From Archegozetes longisetosus (taxonomy: Eukaryota; Arthropoda; Arachnida; Sarcoptiformes; Trhypochthoniidae): a stretch of 64,000 bases of DNA. The stretch lies in NCBI GenBank assembly GCA_018873245.2, contig JAEMBT020000009.1, positions 6,673,180 to 6,737,179 on the forward strand. Direction: 5' to 3'. The translations under genes and the position numbers were made by a program. The notes beneath the pieces were generated by a model. The model ran no database searches. It was not told the DNA's origin and saw only the letters and a list, made by a program, of their open reading frames with translations. Positions 36,621 through 48,045 of the stretch are shown piece by piece; the first letter of the stretch is position 1, and each line of letters begins with the position of its first letter.

Positions 36621-36989
36621 AAACTTTTGCAAACTAAATCACCTTATGTTCATATATGATATATCTATCAAATTAAAGTTTATTTTAGACGGGTTTAAAT
36701 GGAAGTGTTTTATGAATTATGTGAATTGTAAATAATATTAAATTTTGAGATAACGTTAGAAACTCTTCTGATTTGAAAGCAGATGAGGGACAATGAAGAT
36801 GAAGTTGATAAGTAAATATTCTTCGAATCCGGCAGTGAATGATTTTTCTAGAGCAATTGTGAAGGAGTACATTAATGAAGGTTTGAAAGGAATGAAAACA
36901 AACGCTCAATTATTTATTAATTTGTTGTGTTCATATCATATCATATGTTGCGATATGGAAAATGACTGAAGACAAGTAGATTAGTCTGT

Positions 36990-38472
36990 TTTTAAATTCA
37001 ATAAGAAATGAATACTGACTTCATATCCGCGAAAATAGTTAATAATTTCCAATAATAAAATCCAACTCTTTTCTCACCACGTCTCTCAATAAATGACATT
37101 AACTATAATTCAAATAAATTTAATAAAGTTTAACTTCAATTACATAAAATTTGATTCAGACCTTCAATTGTTTAGATATATTCAAATGTTTGCCACTGAA
37201 TGATAGGATACAAGAATTGAGTAGTTTATACTATTGATTAGCTTCACAATAAACTGAAGATGTAGTCTTTGTGGTTAATATCGGGATCCAAATAAACACA
37301 AGACTAACATAGGAAAAAAGATATTTCAGCAGAAAATCCATCTTTCCGAACAAAGACTGATAAACAAGTGTACTAATTATGGGTGCAGGTGATATCCAAA
37401 TACAGAACAAAAATTTCGACCAATAGTTATTATTATAATCATTGATTTCTTGATATATTAACATTGGAGACTTAACTGAACTCACCAAATCCAAATGTGA
37501 CTATTTTGTAGTTTTGAATGAATTTCTTATTCTTTCATTGATTTGGAATATTTTACATTTGAGATAATAGCAAATTATGTATAAATAAACTATTTGTAAG
37601 ATAATAATATCGTAGATGTGGTAACAAGGCTAGCACCAAATTACAGCGCATAATTTACAGCGCGAACAAACACCGCGTACGACACTACCGCGCAAGCGAC
37701 AATACCACCAAACGAAACTACCACGCAATCGACAATACCACACAAACTCTATTGACGCGCAAATAAATACCTCGCAAACTATACTACCACGCGGTATTGT
37801 CGTTTGCGTAGTATTGTATTTTGCGCGGTAGTCTCATTTGCGCGATAATGTCACGTAATCGGTAACAAGCAATACTCCACACGATAGCGTGAGGAATACC
37901 AAATATTAACAATTGCGTAACTGACTCATTTGGGACTAATACTAAAAGTAATATCATAATGGATACCCAAAAAAATTAATTAGTTAGAATTTTTCAAATG
38001 AAGAATAGAGTTTTTGCAATTTTAACCAAGTTATAGATATCTTCTCCATTTGAGCGGCTAATACTTTTCGGTGAAACTAATCCCGAAAGCATTTGAAATT
38101 GTTTGAAATAAGAGGGTTTTATATCATTCTGTTAATTGCAATAATGAAGAATCTGAGACACAATCGATATTAGTATTATAAAACAGGCAACAATATTAAT
38201 GTATGCTCAAGCGTCGAGAAAATATCCCAATCTCCTATGTATACATAAAGATCTGGATCTTCTCCAGAAGTAAATTATGAGATAATTAAACGTATTAATA
38301 GCTGTAATTGAATAATAAATATAAACATTGGATTTTGAAACTTTCTCCTTTTGACGAACTCATTTGGAAACAGAGATAAACCGATTCTATATAAATGAGA
38401 ATCAACTGAATTGAGTACTAATTCTGATGAAAAAACTTTATTAGAATCGAAAACTCTGTTTTCAAACTCCAT
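36990..38472 (-). pseudogene. Gustatory receptor pseudogene, second subfamily
   Basis: The - strand begins with an ATG at 38472 (M-E-F-E-N-R-V-F-D-S-N-K-V-F) and continues to a hydrophobic helix; then, one frame off, G-E-D-P-D-L-Y-V-Y-I-G-D-W-D-I-F at about 38215-38265. After a 260-bp inserted repeat comes an open stretch at 37231-37494 with two membrane helices (W-S-K-F-L-F-C-I-W and Y-V-S-L-V-F-I-W-I-P) and S-S-V-Y-C-E-A-N-Q, a TAG, then Y-K-L-L-N-S-C-I-L. The last recognised exon holds S-F-I-E-R-R-G-E-K-R-V-G-F-Y. The order fits arthropod GRs from N-terminus to TM6. Stops and shifts make it non-functional. It lies head-to-head with the GR relic starting at 39551. Confidence 0.72.
37616..37875. 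repeat. CGCGCAA-rich inverted-repeat cluster
   Basis: About 260 bp holding roughly ten variants of ACTACCGCGCAARCGACAAT in one orientation, then the reverse complement (TATTGTCGTTTGCGTAGTAT) after about 37795. It is much richer in G+C than its surroundings. It interrupts the second-subfamily GR pseudogene. It looks like a MITE made of short repeated units; no target duplication could be fixed. Confidence 0.65.
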
Positions 38473-38921
38473 TTATAATCTAGATATGTATTTGAACATT
38501 TATCATAGAACGAATTATTTTATGCGAACAGGAAGTCTGATAGTTGTTGATAACTTTGCTATTGTGTACTGAGAAGTATTTGAAAAACAATATTTTAGCT
38601 CAAGTTGAAGGTATTTTTATCACATAAAACACAAACGATTCTATGACATGTTTACGAATCATTAAGAACTTTAAATAGTTATCATCAAGTCATATAAATT
38701 TTTATTCCCTATAAACTTATGGTAATGTAAATACAGTTTTTATTTGAGATCTTGAATCATTGATGAGAAATAAATCGATTAAATGCATCTTAAGATTGAT
38801 TTATTTTTCAATGTATAAAATATTCGCATAAATATAGTGTAAGAATACTTAAAAGTAAAAGTAATATTATATTAACCTGAATTCGGTACCATAACTAAGC
38901 AATAAGCGAAGGAGTACAGCT

Positions 38922-39493
38922 ACGGTGGCCAAGTTTTCTAAACCTAATTCCGGGACATCACAGAGGAATCTTTTAGTTCAAAAATATCTAAATTAATATG
39001 TTTTTGATTCTTATTTAACAGATTATTTATTTTTTAATAAAACTGTATTTTTTGCCAGATTTTACAGTATTTAGTAAAACAGCATTGTTTTTTTACAAAA
39101 TCATAAAACTCTGTGCATGGTATATCAAAATTAAACTTAATAAAAATCTCTGCTTTTACTAAGCTAATTCTCATTTGATTTCTTTCATCTGTACATACAT
39201 TTGTAGTTACACTAAAACGCGCTCAACATAATCATTACTAATAGGTATTGCTAAAAACATCCTACAATTTTAGTCAAATTGATAAAATTATTTTCAGATA
39301 AAACAGAACAAAGAGAAAATAAAGATTAAAATTATTTTGCAAAATATTCTTGTTTTGCAAGGTTAGCCTGTAATAATTGTTATGCTTAATTCCGGAATAT
39401 AAGCCGTCCTTAAATGTGTACTCCCGGGACTCTGCAAGGAAAAACTAAAATCCAGGACTGTACTGTCCATTCCGGGACACTTGGACACCCTAA
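38922..39493. mobile_element. hAT-like MITE, ~570 bp
   Basis: Left end ACGGTGGCCAAG and right end, on the reverse strand, TTAGGGTGTCCAAG. These flank an interior with repeated TTCCGGGAC motifs. Direct repeats GTACAGC(T/A) lie just outside (38914-38921 and 39494-39501), an 8-bp duplication with one mismatch. The GGTGKCCAAG end and 8-bp duplication point to hAT. It has no coding capacity. It lies between the two head-to-head GR pseudogenes. Confidence 0.75.
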
Positions 39494-39550
39494 GTACAGC
39501 AAATATTTCAATTGAATCAAAGGCTCAAAACGCCTTTAGCAAAGTGTTAA

Positions 39551-41141
39551 CTCAAAAGCCGAGCCTTATTTCGATAAATATCTGAAATTTTACGCATATA
39601 TCTGTGTGTTTGTTACCATATGTTTGATTATATTTGGTTTCTAAATGATCGGAAAGTATGATTTTTATGTAGTCTGGAGAAAAACTATAATAGAAGAGAA
39701 GATCAATTATATATTCAGAATCTATGTTAAAAGGTATATTTAAAAATTGTTTATTAATGTTTATTATCAACTTTTTTTCTCGAGATTTAAACCTAAAAGA
39801 CCAAAAAATAAACTTGGTTTCTTCTTCAGGCATAGTTAATAAAAAGAAAAGTTTATTGGGCTAGAAAAGCTATGTTATTATAAAATTGATTTGGTAAAAT
39901 TTACGATTCTTGACAAACAAATGATTGTCAAATGTGAAGATGACTTAATAGAAAGTGTTTATAAGTAATGAAGAACAAAAGCTTGGCTACCCCGAGCTTG
40001 AGCTTATGCGAACCGGGCTCGTTGATAAATGAGCTTCGAGCCTGAGCTTCAAGCTCAAAAGGGTTATCGAACAGAGCTCCGAGCCTAAAGCTCAGTCGAG
40101 CTTTTGTCCTTCATTACTTATAAGGGATTCTCTAGTGAAACACTAAAATTAAATCATTATTGAAAAGTGAACAAATAAGGTTCTGCAATATGTCAAGAGT
40201 GAATCACGCCTGTAGTAATTACATAATAATTATGATAAAGTCTACCATACAAACTTTTTTGAGAATCCGAGTAAGCAATCGGTTTTGCTCTAGACTACGG
40301 GAAAGTAATTTTTTATGACCCTATATACACTCGGAAACTCATCACAAGTGGTCTTATTATACAATGAGCCAAATTTGACTTTTGCTTGTTTTATGGGAAT
40401 AGGAATCTTATTTGCAATGTGTTTATGGAATAGCTAATCTATCTATGCAAACTTATGTAGGATTAAGTCTTATAAGATTTTCTATCAAATGGATATAAAC
40501 AACAATCAGATCAAAGTATACATTTATACATTATATGAAGATAGCATCATCAATTATATGTCTGAGCTTTTAAAAGTGTGTTTTATTCATAAGAGAATCG
40601 TATTTTGATTAAATAAATTTGAGCTTATACTACAAAATTGATAATACTTTACCAAAACTTTATATAATAGTTCGTCATTTTTAGACTATTATTAGATTTA
40701 CATTAATAGTTATCTTAGTTATCACAAACGTTTAACTTTTCCAGTGACTAAATACTGATTAATTTGATCAAAAGAAAAACTATTTACTTGTCAAATATAT
40801 AAACGTTATTCATTTAATGTCTATTTTGATTGAAAGTTTTATTAAATGAATATTCTATGTTTGCCCTACAATAGACTATGCGTTCATATATTATGAGGAA
40901 AGTTTATTTTCATATTAAAAAATTTGCGACACCATTGATAATCCTATCATTTATATGGATCGCTCATATAATTTTACCCAAATTAATGGCTTCTAATGAA
41001 CACTGTTATACAATTTTGATTCAAACATCGAGTTTATTATTCATTAAAATAATAATGTTTCAAATCTGTGGCTTCATAGCTGTTTGGATCATTTCGTTTC
41101 GGACTTGGATCGTTTGTATCACACAAACAGCTCAATAAGAG
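39551..41141 (+). pseudogene. Gustatory receptor pseudogene, first subfamily
   Basis: An N-terminal piece at about 39560-39645 reads Y-F-D-K-Y-L-K-F-Y-A-Y-I-C-V-F-V-T-I-C-L-I-I-F (compare Y-I-N-K-Y-F-K-Y-Y-T-Y-F-C-E-F in intact genes). A middle piece at about 40330-40510 contains the F-Y-x-M-D equivalent, and a last piece at 40878-41138 is open and holds TM3-TM4. Unrelated sequence, including a palindromic element at 39960-40130, separates them. No exon 2-3. It is the longer mirror copy of 10878-11740. Confidence 0.75.
39960..40130. repeat. AGCTC-rich palindromic element
   Basis: The two ends are reverse complements: ATAAGTAATGAAGAACAAAA on the left and ATAAGTAATGAAGGACAAAA on the reverse strand at the right. 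The interior repeats GAGCTTGAGCTT and CGAGCCTGAGC. The whole folds into one hairpin of about 170 bp. Only half of it survives at 11890-12000. Confidence 0.75.
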
Positions 41142-42030
41142 TTTCAAAAATATTAAGCTAAGGCTCAAGAAGAAATTTCGCTCATTCTGAAAATTAAATT
41201 TTAAAGATGCAAAGCTCCAAAAATATTATAAGTATAATGTTTAAATTTGTTATTATGCTTTCTTCTGAAAGTAATTCTAAGAACTCTTATCAACATTAGT
41301 CTGCACATGTTACTTAAAATAAATAATTGAAACTGACAATAAATTACGAACTACTCAGCTCAAGGAATCACCTATCGTGAATCTGTGATATACAAAAAGA
41401 ACATTCTAAAAGTTGTAAAAGAAAACCTTACGAAATCACAAATTTTCAATGACCGGTAGAGTCTTAACCTTTTGGGTTGAATCCATGATTTTCGAAAAGC
41501 TATGAGACTACTTAAAATAGGTCATAATTAATATTTTTCAAAAAAACATTCACTTTTACGGATATAGATATTATAAAACGACAATATCACCATTCAAAAT
41601 TTTGAAATAAATACAATAAGATATAATTCGAATTTTTCACAAATGGGAATGTTCACACGTTTCTGAGATAAACTCTGAGTATTAGGGCTTTAAATTAATG
41701 TAACATTATTACTTTAGTTATTATAAAATAGAGTTGTGCATTCGAGCCAAGAAAAAAACTTATTTAGATTACTCAAAATGAATTGCGAATGTAATATTTT
41801 AGATACAGTGTATTTAAAGAGATTTCTTGATTATTCAGAGTGGAATCAGATAGTTCTTAAAAATTTTATTCAGCTATGTTTTTGATGAGGATAGAGTTCT
41901 GATATACTCTGAGTAAAATGCTCAGAAAAGAATATCAAGAAAATTCTTGAGATATGCTGCAATCTTACTTCAATTTCTCAATCATTTACGTGAATGTGTC
42001 AATATTTAAATTTGTTTGAATCTTAAATAG

Positions 42031-43040
42031 GTCTAATTTCTCTCCTGATATTCATCAGTGGATTATCACTCATAGAAAGCGAATGTCCAAATCCTGAATT
42101 TTTAAATCCATGTAAATGCGAAGATAACACTATTTCATGTGGTGGTCGACAAAATATCAAACTGAAACACATTTTCAACTTATTAAGTCAAGAATTGGAT
42201 GATCAAAAGAAACATTTCAAAAAATTCTATTTGAACAACACAGCGATTACTGAAATAGAAAAAAATGTATTTTATGACTTGACTTTTGATGAAATATTGA
42301 TCTTTGAGGCGTTAAATCTGTCGTTAATAGATGTGAATGCTTTTACTGAGACTGATTTAGTCACTAAAACTTTCCAAATTAATGATTGCCCAGTAGTTAA
42401 TAAACCTCCGAATTATGATATATTTTTAATTGTAAGCAAAATGAAGAATTTAGAGTATCTTAGTATCGCACGAACGAATATTGAGGAAATTCCACCGTAT
42501 GCGTTCACACCTGTGATCGGATATCAGAATAAACTGAGTGGTATGGAAATTTGGGGTCCTAAACTGAAAAAACTATCCAACAACTCATTCTATGATTTGA
42601 ATTCTTTGACACATCTAGATATCTCTGGCAGTTCTTTAGATAAAATACCTTTGAATGCATTCAATTTTAAAACAGAGTCGAATAAAACGCTACGAATCGC
42701 TTTGGACAGCTATCTATTCAATAGATCTCATATGGAATCGAATCGTCTGCAAAATATAAAAAGACCTGTTATTCTTCATTATTACTGTGGTGGAGGAGAT
42801 TGCTCGATTACTTATTTAGATGAAACTGTATTCGTTAGTTTTCTGGATTCAAATAGTAATAATAAGATAATGCCGTTGAGTGATGAACATCTACTCCTAG
42901 ACTGCAATGATTGTCGATCGTATTGGATCAGAAATGATTTTAAATACTTAAACAGAATCACAAATCTGGCATGTAAGGGAGGCAAGAGTTTCATAGATAA
43001 TAGTAATTTTCTAAGCTGTAATGATTTCAAATTTCAATGA
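42031..43040 (+). CDS. Secreted leucine-rich repeat protein (oplophorus-luciferase non-catalytic-subunit type), 5' exon not resolved
   Basis: The open frame runs from an acceptor AG at 42029-42030 to TGA at 43038-43040. It starts with the end of a hydrophobic leader (L-I-S-L-L-I-F-I-S-G-L-S-L), then C-P-N-P-E-F-L-N-P-C-K-C-E-D-N-T-I-S-C-G-G, a Cys-rich LRR cap. LRR units follow, such as F-Y-L-N-N-T-A-I-T-E-I-E-K-N-V-F and L-T-H-L-D-I-S-G-S-S-L-D-K-I-P, and a Cys-rich end (L-L-L-D-C-N-D-C-R-S-Y-W and L-S-C-N-D-F). Arthropod proteins of this plan are annotated as oplophorus-luciferin 2-monooxygenase non-catalytic subunit-like; the name comes from a shrimp luciferase partner, and their role in mites or insects is unknown. 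About 335 residues are seen. A first exon with the ATG must lie upstream; I could not place it in phase. A 3' fragment is duplicated at 28190-28430. Confidence 0.82.
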
Positions 43041-44822
43041 TATTTTATATTGAACCATTTTGAATGAAGAAAATTTCAAAATACGCAAAGCTAATAATAT
43101 TGAATATATAAAGAATTTTTTAATTATTGGACTTTTGTAATTAAGTTAAGTAGTTTTACAGTCTGTTGTCTCGAAATCATATTAACTGTTCAGCTAATAA
43201 ATAACATCTAGTAGTTTATAGTTTTTTGAAGATCAGAGTTAAAGATAAACAAATTAAAGTCATTCAAAAAGCCAATTTAATTTAATAAATACAATTGTTT
43301 TTACTGACATAAGCAAATGATTTAAATTATTGTTTATTAAAGTATTAAATGATACTCAAATGCAGTTTGTAATTAAACGTTAAGAGAAAGTTTAATTTAC
43401 TATAACTTTGTTCTGTGTTTTATTAAAAACATAATTATTGTTAATATACAATATGCTAAATATCTCATATCAAAACTATTTATTGAGTGCAAAAGCGATA
43501 GTTAAAGCAAAAGTTAAAATTAAAGTAAATTCAAACAAGTGGAATATAAATCTTTAAAGCTGCGTTTCACTTGTAAAAACATAATAACTAAAATGAACTT
43601 TCATTGAATCATAGGATTCAAAGAAAGTAGCATAATAACAATGTTGGAAGAATACGTACTATTATCTCCAAAAACTTTTATAAAAATTCAAATTTCGCAG
43701 AAAATTATGGCCAAAATTTTGAGATAATGCTATACAACTCACTATCACAAAATATTATTTTATGAATGCATACTGTCATTACTATAAGCTTTTTAAAGTT
43801 TTATTTTAATCATATCTCTTTCACTTAAATTTTGGCGCAGTTTAACAAAGAGTTTTGGAGGTGATAGTACAATTTTCTTGATAACAGATGCTGTAAAAGT
43901 CCGATATCCAGATATAGATTAATTTTTCGAACATATTTAACTGAAACTCTTAACAGATTTTATTCACAGTTGTTATTAGTTTCATCAAGAGTACTAATGT
44001 TATTTAAACGGTTTACCTTAAAGCCATTTTTCCTATTAGTTTTCGTTCATCACTAATATACTTATCATTGTCTGTTGACTCTATTTTTTAAAGAGATCAT
44101 GAATTTAATTGATTTACGTATCGAAGGAGATTGAAATGCTATAAGTAAAATACAACATTATTAAAATAATTAAATATTTATTCCGAATATAGACTATAAT
44201 GATTACTGCTTGTATAGGATCAATAAATAGGAAAATACTCTAATAAGATCGCAAATTTGAGATATATTAATAGGCAGCAATATTTCAAGTCATAAAAAAC
44301 CAATATAAGGTTTGAACGATTAGATAAAAAATGATAAACAACTGATACTGGTTCTTAATGAATTTGCTGAGACATTAAGTAAATAAAACTAAGTTAACAA
44401 ATAAACAAAAGTTTTCGATAGATATTTGAGTTAGATAAACATTTAAGTTACTTAACATCTGGAAAAAATAACCATTGCAAAGTTACGGTTTATACAGAAG
44501 TTTTGACAAATCTAAAAATTTAATAAGTATACAAATTTAACCTAAATATAAACTTAAAGGAATGTTTTAAGTTTGACAATTCATTTAAAGATAGGCTCAT
44601 TTTAATGTTTTAGACACGAAGTGAAGAGCCATATAGTTGAATAGGATAATGTGTGGGGTATAAATATGATTAAACAATTGATTGCTGCTGTTGAATATGA
44701 ATTTTTGTGAACCTGAAAATATTTCTTAGCTAGTTAGATACAACTTTTTTCTCTTAGCTTCTAGGGCCCCATCAGGGATATAGTTGAACTCATCTCTATG
44801 TGTCTTTTATGAACATTCAGAT
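43041..44822. other. LRR gene 3' flank, no gene
   Basis: 43041-43640 matches 27600-28190 inverted. The rest is AT-rich. I see no coding frame, RNA gene or clear repeat between 43640 and the hAT element at 44823. Confidence 0.5.
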
Positions 44823-45395
44823 TAGTGTTTGACATGAATTCCTATTCCTGCAGGAACTCCTGTCCTGTCCTGTTCCTGGTCAGGAATTTACAGGAATGGG
44901 AAAGGCTATCATAACTACAGGACAGGACAGGAATTCCTGTTCGATTCTAAATTCCTGTAAAATGAAAACTGGACATAAGTTTGACATAAATTCTTCATTA
45001 CTCGGATATTGGGAACAAAATAGAAGTTCTTATCCCCGACTCTATCGGTTGGCTATTCGTTTGCTGTCTATCCCTGCGACCAACCTTTCAAGCGAAAGGA
45101 ATTTCAGTGCCGCTGTTCTAATACTCACTGACCATCGTTCGAGACTTAGTTCACAGAACGTAAATGAATTGCTTTTTATTAGATCTAACTCTGATTTGTA
45201 TTGAATATGCATTCATTGATTGTATTTTCATTTGATTTTTTTGAACAAATAATTTTTCGAACACATTGAATGTAAGGAAAATAGGAAAACCGGACAGGAA
45301 TGAAAATTTAGGGCTCAGGACAGGACAGGACAGGAATCGGTTTCGAGAATGCAGGACAGGACAGGAATTCCCTTTTAGTACTTTGTCGATCACTA
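44823..45395 (+). mobile_element. hAT element, internally deleted, with 8-bp TSD
   Basis: Perfect ATTCAGAT duplications flank it at 44815-44822 and 45396-45403. The ends are TAGTGTTTGACA on the left and TAGTGATCGACA on the reverse strand at the right, a classic hAT terminus. Subterminal arrays of CAGGACAGGA and GGAATTCCTGTCC fill about 130 bp inside each end, in inverted sense. Between them only the C-terminal part of the transposase remains. Confidence 0.93.
44970..45204 (+). pseudogene. hAT transposase C-terminal (hATC) remnant
   Basis: The frame reads L-G-Y-W-E-Q-N-R-S-S-Y-P-R-L-Y-R-L-A, then L-S-I-P-A-T-N-L-S-S-E-R-N-F-S-A-A, then R-S-R-L-S-S-Q-N-V-N-E-L-L-F-I and stop. This is the hAT dimerisation domain (W-x6-Y-P-x-L ... 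S-x-E-R-x-F-S ... R-x-x-L-x3-N-V-x-x-L). It is about 75 residues of a normal ~600-residue enzyme; the zinc finger and RNase-H-like core are deleted. The upstream part of the same open frame is translated terminal repeat. Confidence 0.88.
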
Positions 45396-45619
45396 ATTCA
45401 GATATAGAAGGTGGAAGTTTCAAATAGTACAACTAGAAAAGAGTTACCGCTGTCACCTTCCAAGTCTTTTGCATTCGATTTCTTAAAAGTAACATATTCT
45501 GCCAAACTGTTCATGTACTAAACTATTGATATAACAACTGATCAGCTTAACAATTGATGTAATGCTTCGATTGAGAATGATTGTGAGTATTGTTTAACCC
45601 TTTGGTCATTATTAGATAA

Positions 45620-47880
45620 AACTGATACATAGATTCTAAACATAATAACAACCATTGTAACAGTTATATCAACTATCATTATAATGACAATTCAGGCACA
45701 TTGATTATATCTCTAATTCTATTATATAGTTTGACAAACCGAATTTTCAATTTCAGAAATTCCACGTTTTATGCACTAATGTCTCATTTATTATGAATTT
45801 TTGGATAATAAAATAATTTAAATGAAACTAATTGTTTTGGGGAAAATCTTTGAAAAACTGAACTTTAATTACCAGAATTTTTTAAGAAGTGTTTATAGGA
45901 GAGAGTCATTGTATTGAATGACAATTCAATAAAAGTCTTCAAAGAAATTTTTTATTTGAGTATTCCGTCGTATTGATTATATGAACAGAATAAATCTGTT
46001 ACAAAACATTAAATTAATAACATATGATTAAAATGAAACTCGGTAAGATATTTCACTAATGAAATATTAATATATGTTCATTCATCCAACAGAAATTCCT
46101 ATATTTTTGATTTGCGTGAAATGAGAATTACACATTTCAAACATTATATAACTTAAATGTTATTAAATCTATCAATTAAATATTTGAAGAATTTAATGTA
46201 TGCATGCATATGATAAGAATCATTACTTACAATTCAGATTAACCTGTTTTGTATTTAGCAGTTTGAAGAAGAATAACCGTATAGTTCAATATGAATGAGA
46301 AGATCTATTAATAACACAAAATTCAATTATTCAATTGAGATAAATTATTCATCTTTCATACCGTTATTAAAGTTGTTTTTCTCAGATCAGCATAACCTCC
46401 AATTGTGAAACCGAATCTCGTATCTCGACAAATATTCTTAAACATAAGCCATTCATTATATTCCAATTCATCCAAATCTCGAGCATTAGTATCATCCAAA
46501 ACAGCATATATTCTTTCAGACTCTTCGTGCACCAATCCATTAATGTGACAACTGATAATCAATTTGATGGCCGAAGTAATACTAGTGACAGCCAAAGCTT
46601 TCGATTGCTCTTTTATGAAGGGATTTCGTTCTGATACAGCGGATATATAGATATTAATCATTAATGAAATTATAGTCTCTGCTAAGTCCAATTTGATGAT
46701 CCATGAAATCGATTGATCCAAACTGTTGATAGTATTACGTAATTTGATGAATTTGTTTCTCAGAATCATGAGCGGACAAGTATTTCGTAAAAATTTTGTA
46801 GTCGAGATAGTTTTCAAGTATGAGTTTGCTTTGAAAGACAAAAATCAAATAAAGATATGATTGAATGTCAATTTTCTATTTATAAAACTACTTGAATTCC
46901 TAATGAGTTGTTTGATAAGATCTTGTTTTAAGCCAATTAAACATTGATAGAAATATATCGAAGTGATCCAAGTGAGAAACGAAACCACCCAAATAATTAT
47001 GAAACCACAAATTTGTGAAAGTGTTAAAAGGATAATGAATAACGAATTTGTTATTTTAATCATATTTGTAAAGCAGAGTTGATATCCAACCAGAAATATA
47101 GGTACCATTATATGAATGATCCATATAATAAATAGTACGATTTGATTCTTCTCGATGTCCATTTTATAAAAAATTTCGCAAAACTGAATACCTCTCATGT
47201 TTGCATAAAACACATTCGCCAATAGATTTATATATCGCAATGAAGACATCACCAATCCCATATAATAAGTTTCAATAAAATCTGAATCTTTAGCTATAGC
47301 TAAAATAATTTGTGCAGAGCTTGCAAGCATAGAGTAGGTAAATATGACCCAACACATGATAACAAATTCGCAGAAATATGTATAATACTTTAAATATTTA
47401 TTGATATAAAGTTTGCCGTTTGAATCAAATGCTATTCCACCCAAAGGAATGAAAAATATACGATAAAACCAAATATAAATTTTGACTATGAAGGAAGTTT
47501 TCTTATGCATAAAAGCCATAATTTTGGAAATAGATTCTCATGAGTTTAACAAAGGCTGTTTTGCTTGAAAATATTTTTATTCAATAATATTTTAAGAATA
47601 TTACATTTCAAAACTGATTAACTTAAGTATGTTTTCATTATTTTATTTGTCTACAGATTTACAAATTGATGAAAGAAATTAATCAAATGTAATGTATTAA
47701 TATATCATATTTATTATTTGAGTGTTTTGTATTTATTTATCAATATATGCTAATACTTTTCTACAAATGAAATCTATACAGTTTATCTTAATTCGTATGA
47801 TTAAATTTATTATAAGTGTGTTACTGACTTCATTTAGTTGATTGAATTGACTGCTATTTGATCGAATGTGGAGAAAGTTA
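45620..47880. repeat. Segmental duplication block Q, inverted copy
   Basis: Reverse complement of 25380-27560 and of 7850-10080. It includes the GR gene, its 5' flank with the GCTAATACTTTTCTACAAAT segment, and about 600 bp of 3' flank ending at a GR exon relic near 45640-45690. Confidence 0.85.
46239..47519 (-). CDS. Gustatory receptor-like 7TM protein (intact)
   Basis: Third intact receptor of the first GR subfamily (7tm_7), on the - strand. Exon 1 46892-47519, exon 2 46362-46828, exon 3 46239-46304; introns 63 bp (phase 1) and 57 bp (phase 0). Predicted 386 aa. The last exon gives FILNYTVILLQT, the GR TM7 signature, preceded by F-G-F-T-I-G-G-Y-A-D-L-R-K. Relative to the 25724 gene it has two extra residues (A-I before A-K-D-S) and changes clustered around residues 60-120, while exon 2 is almost unchanged. 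Start is the ATG shared by all copies. It lies about 2.3 kb from the 3' end of NRF copy C, the same spacing logic as 25724 with NRF copy A. Confidence 0.9.
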
Positions 47881-48045
47881 TAATTCTGATCTTCTCCTTA
47901 GTAGAAGACGTTAGTTATTTAGTCCAAAATCTATTAATGAATTACTCTTTCTTAATAAAAAAATATCTTAGTTTAAACGAAATATATTTAATAAAAGGTT
48001 ATGATTATTAATAGCTTAAATAAATGCTGATTTGAAAGTTTTTTG

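Noticed and set aside
39552-39833. A 93-codon - strand frame
   Set aside because: Overlaps the GR relic on the + strand, lacks recognisable motifs, and is not kept in the mirror arm.
42195-42197. TTG at 42195 as the start of the LRR gene
   Set aside because: The same frame is open back to 42031 and encodes a Cys-rich LRR cap and a leader peptide, so the real start is farther upstream.
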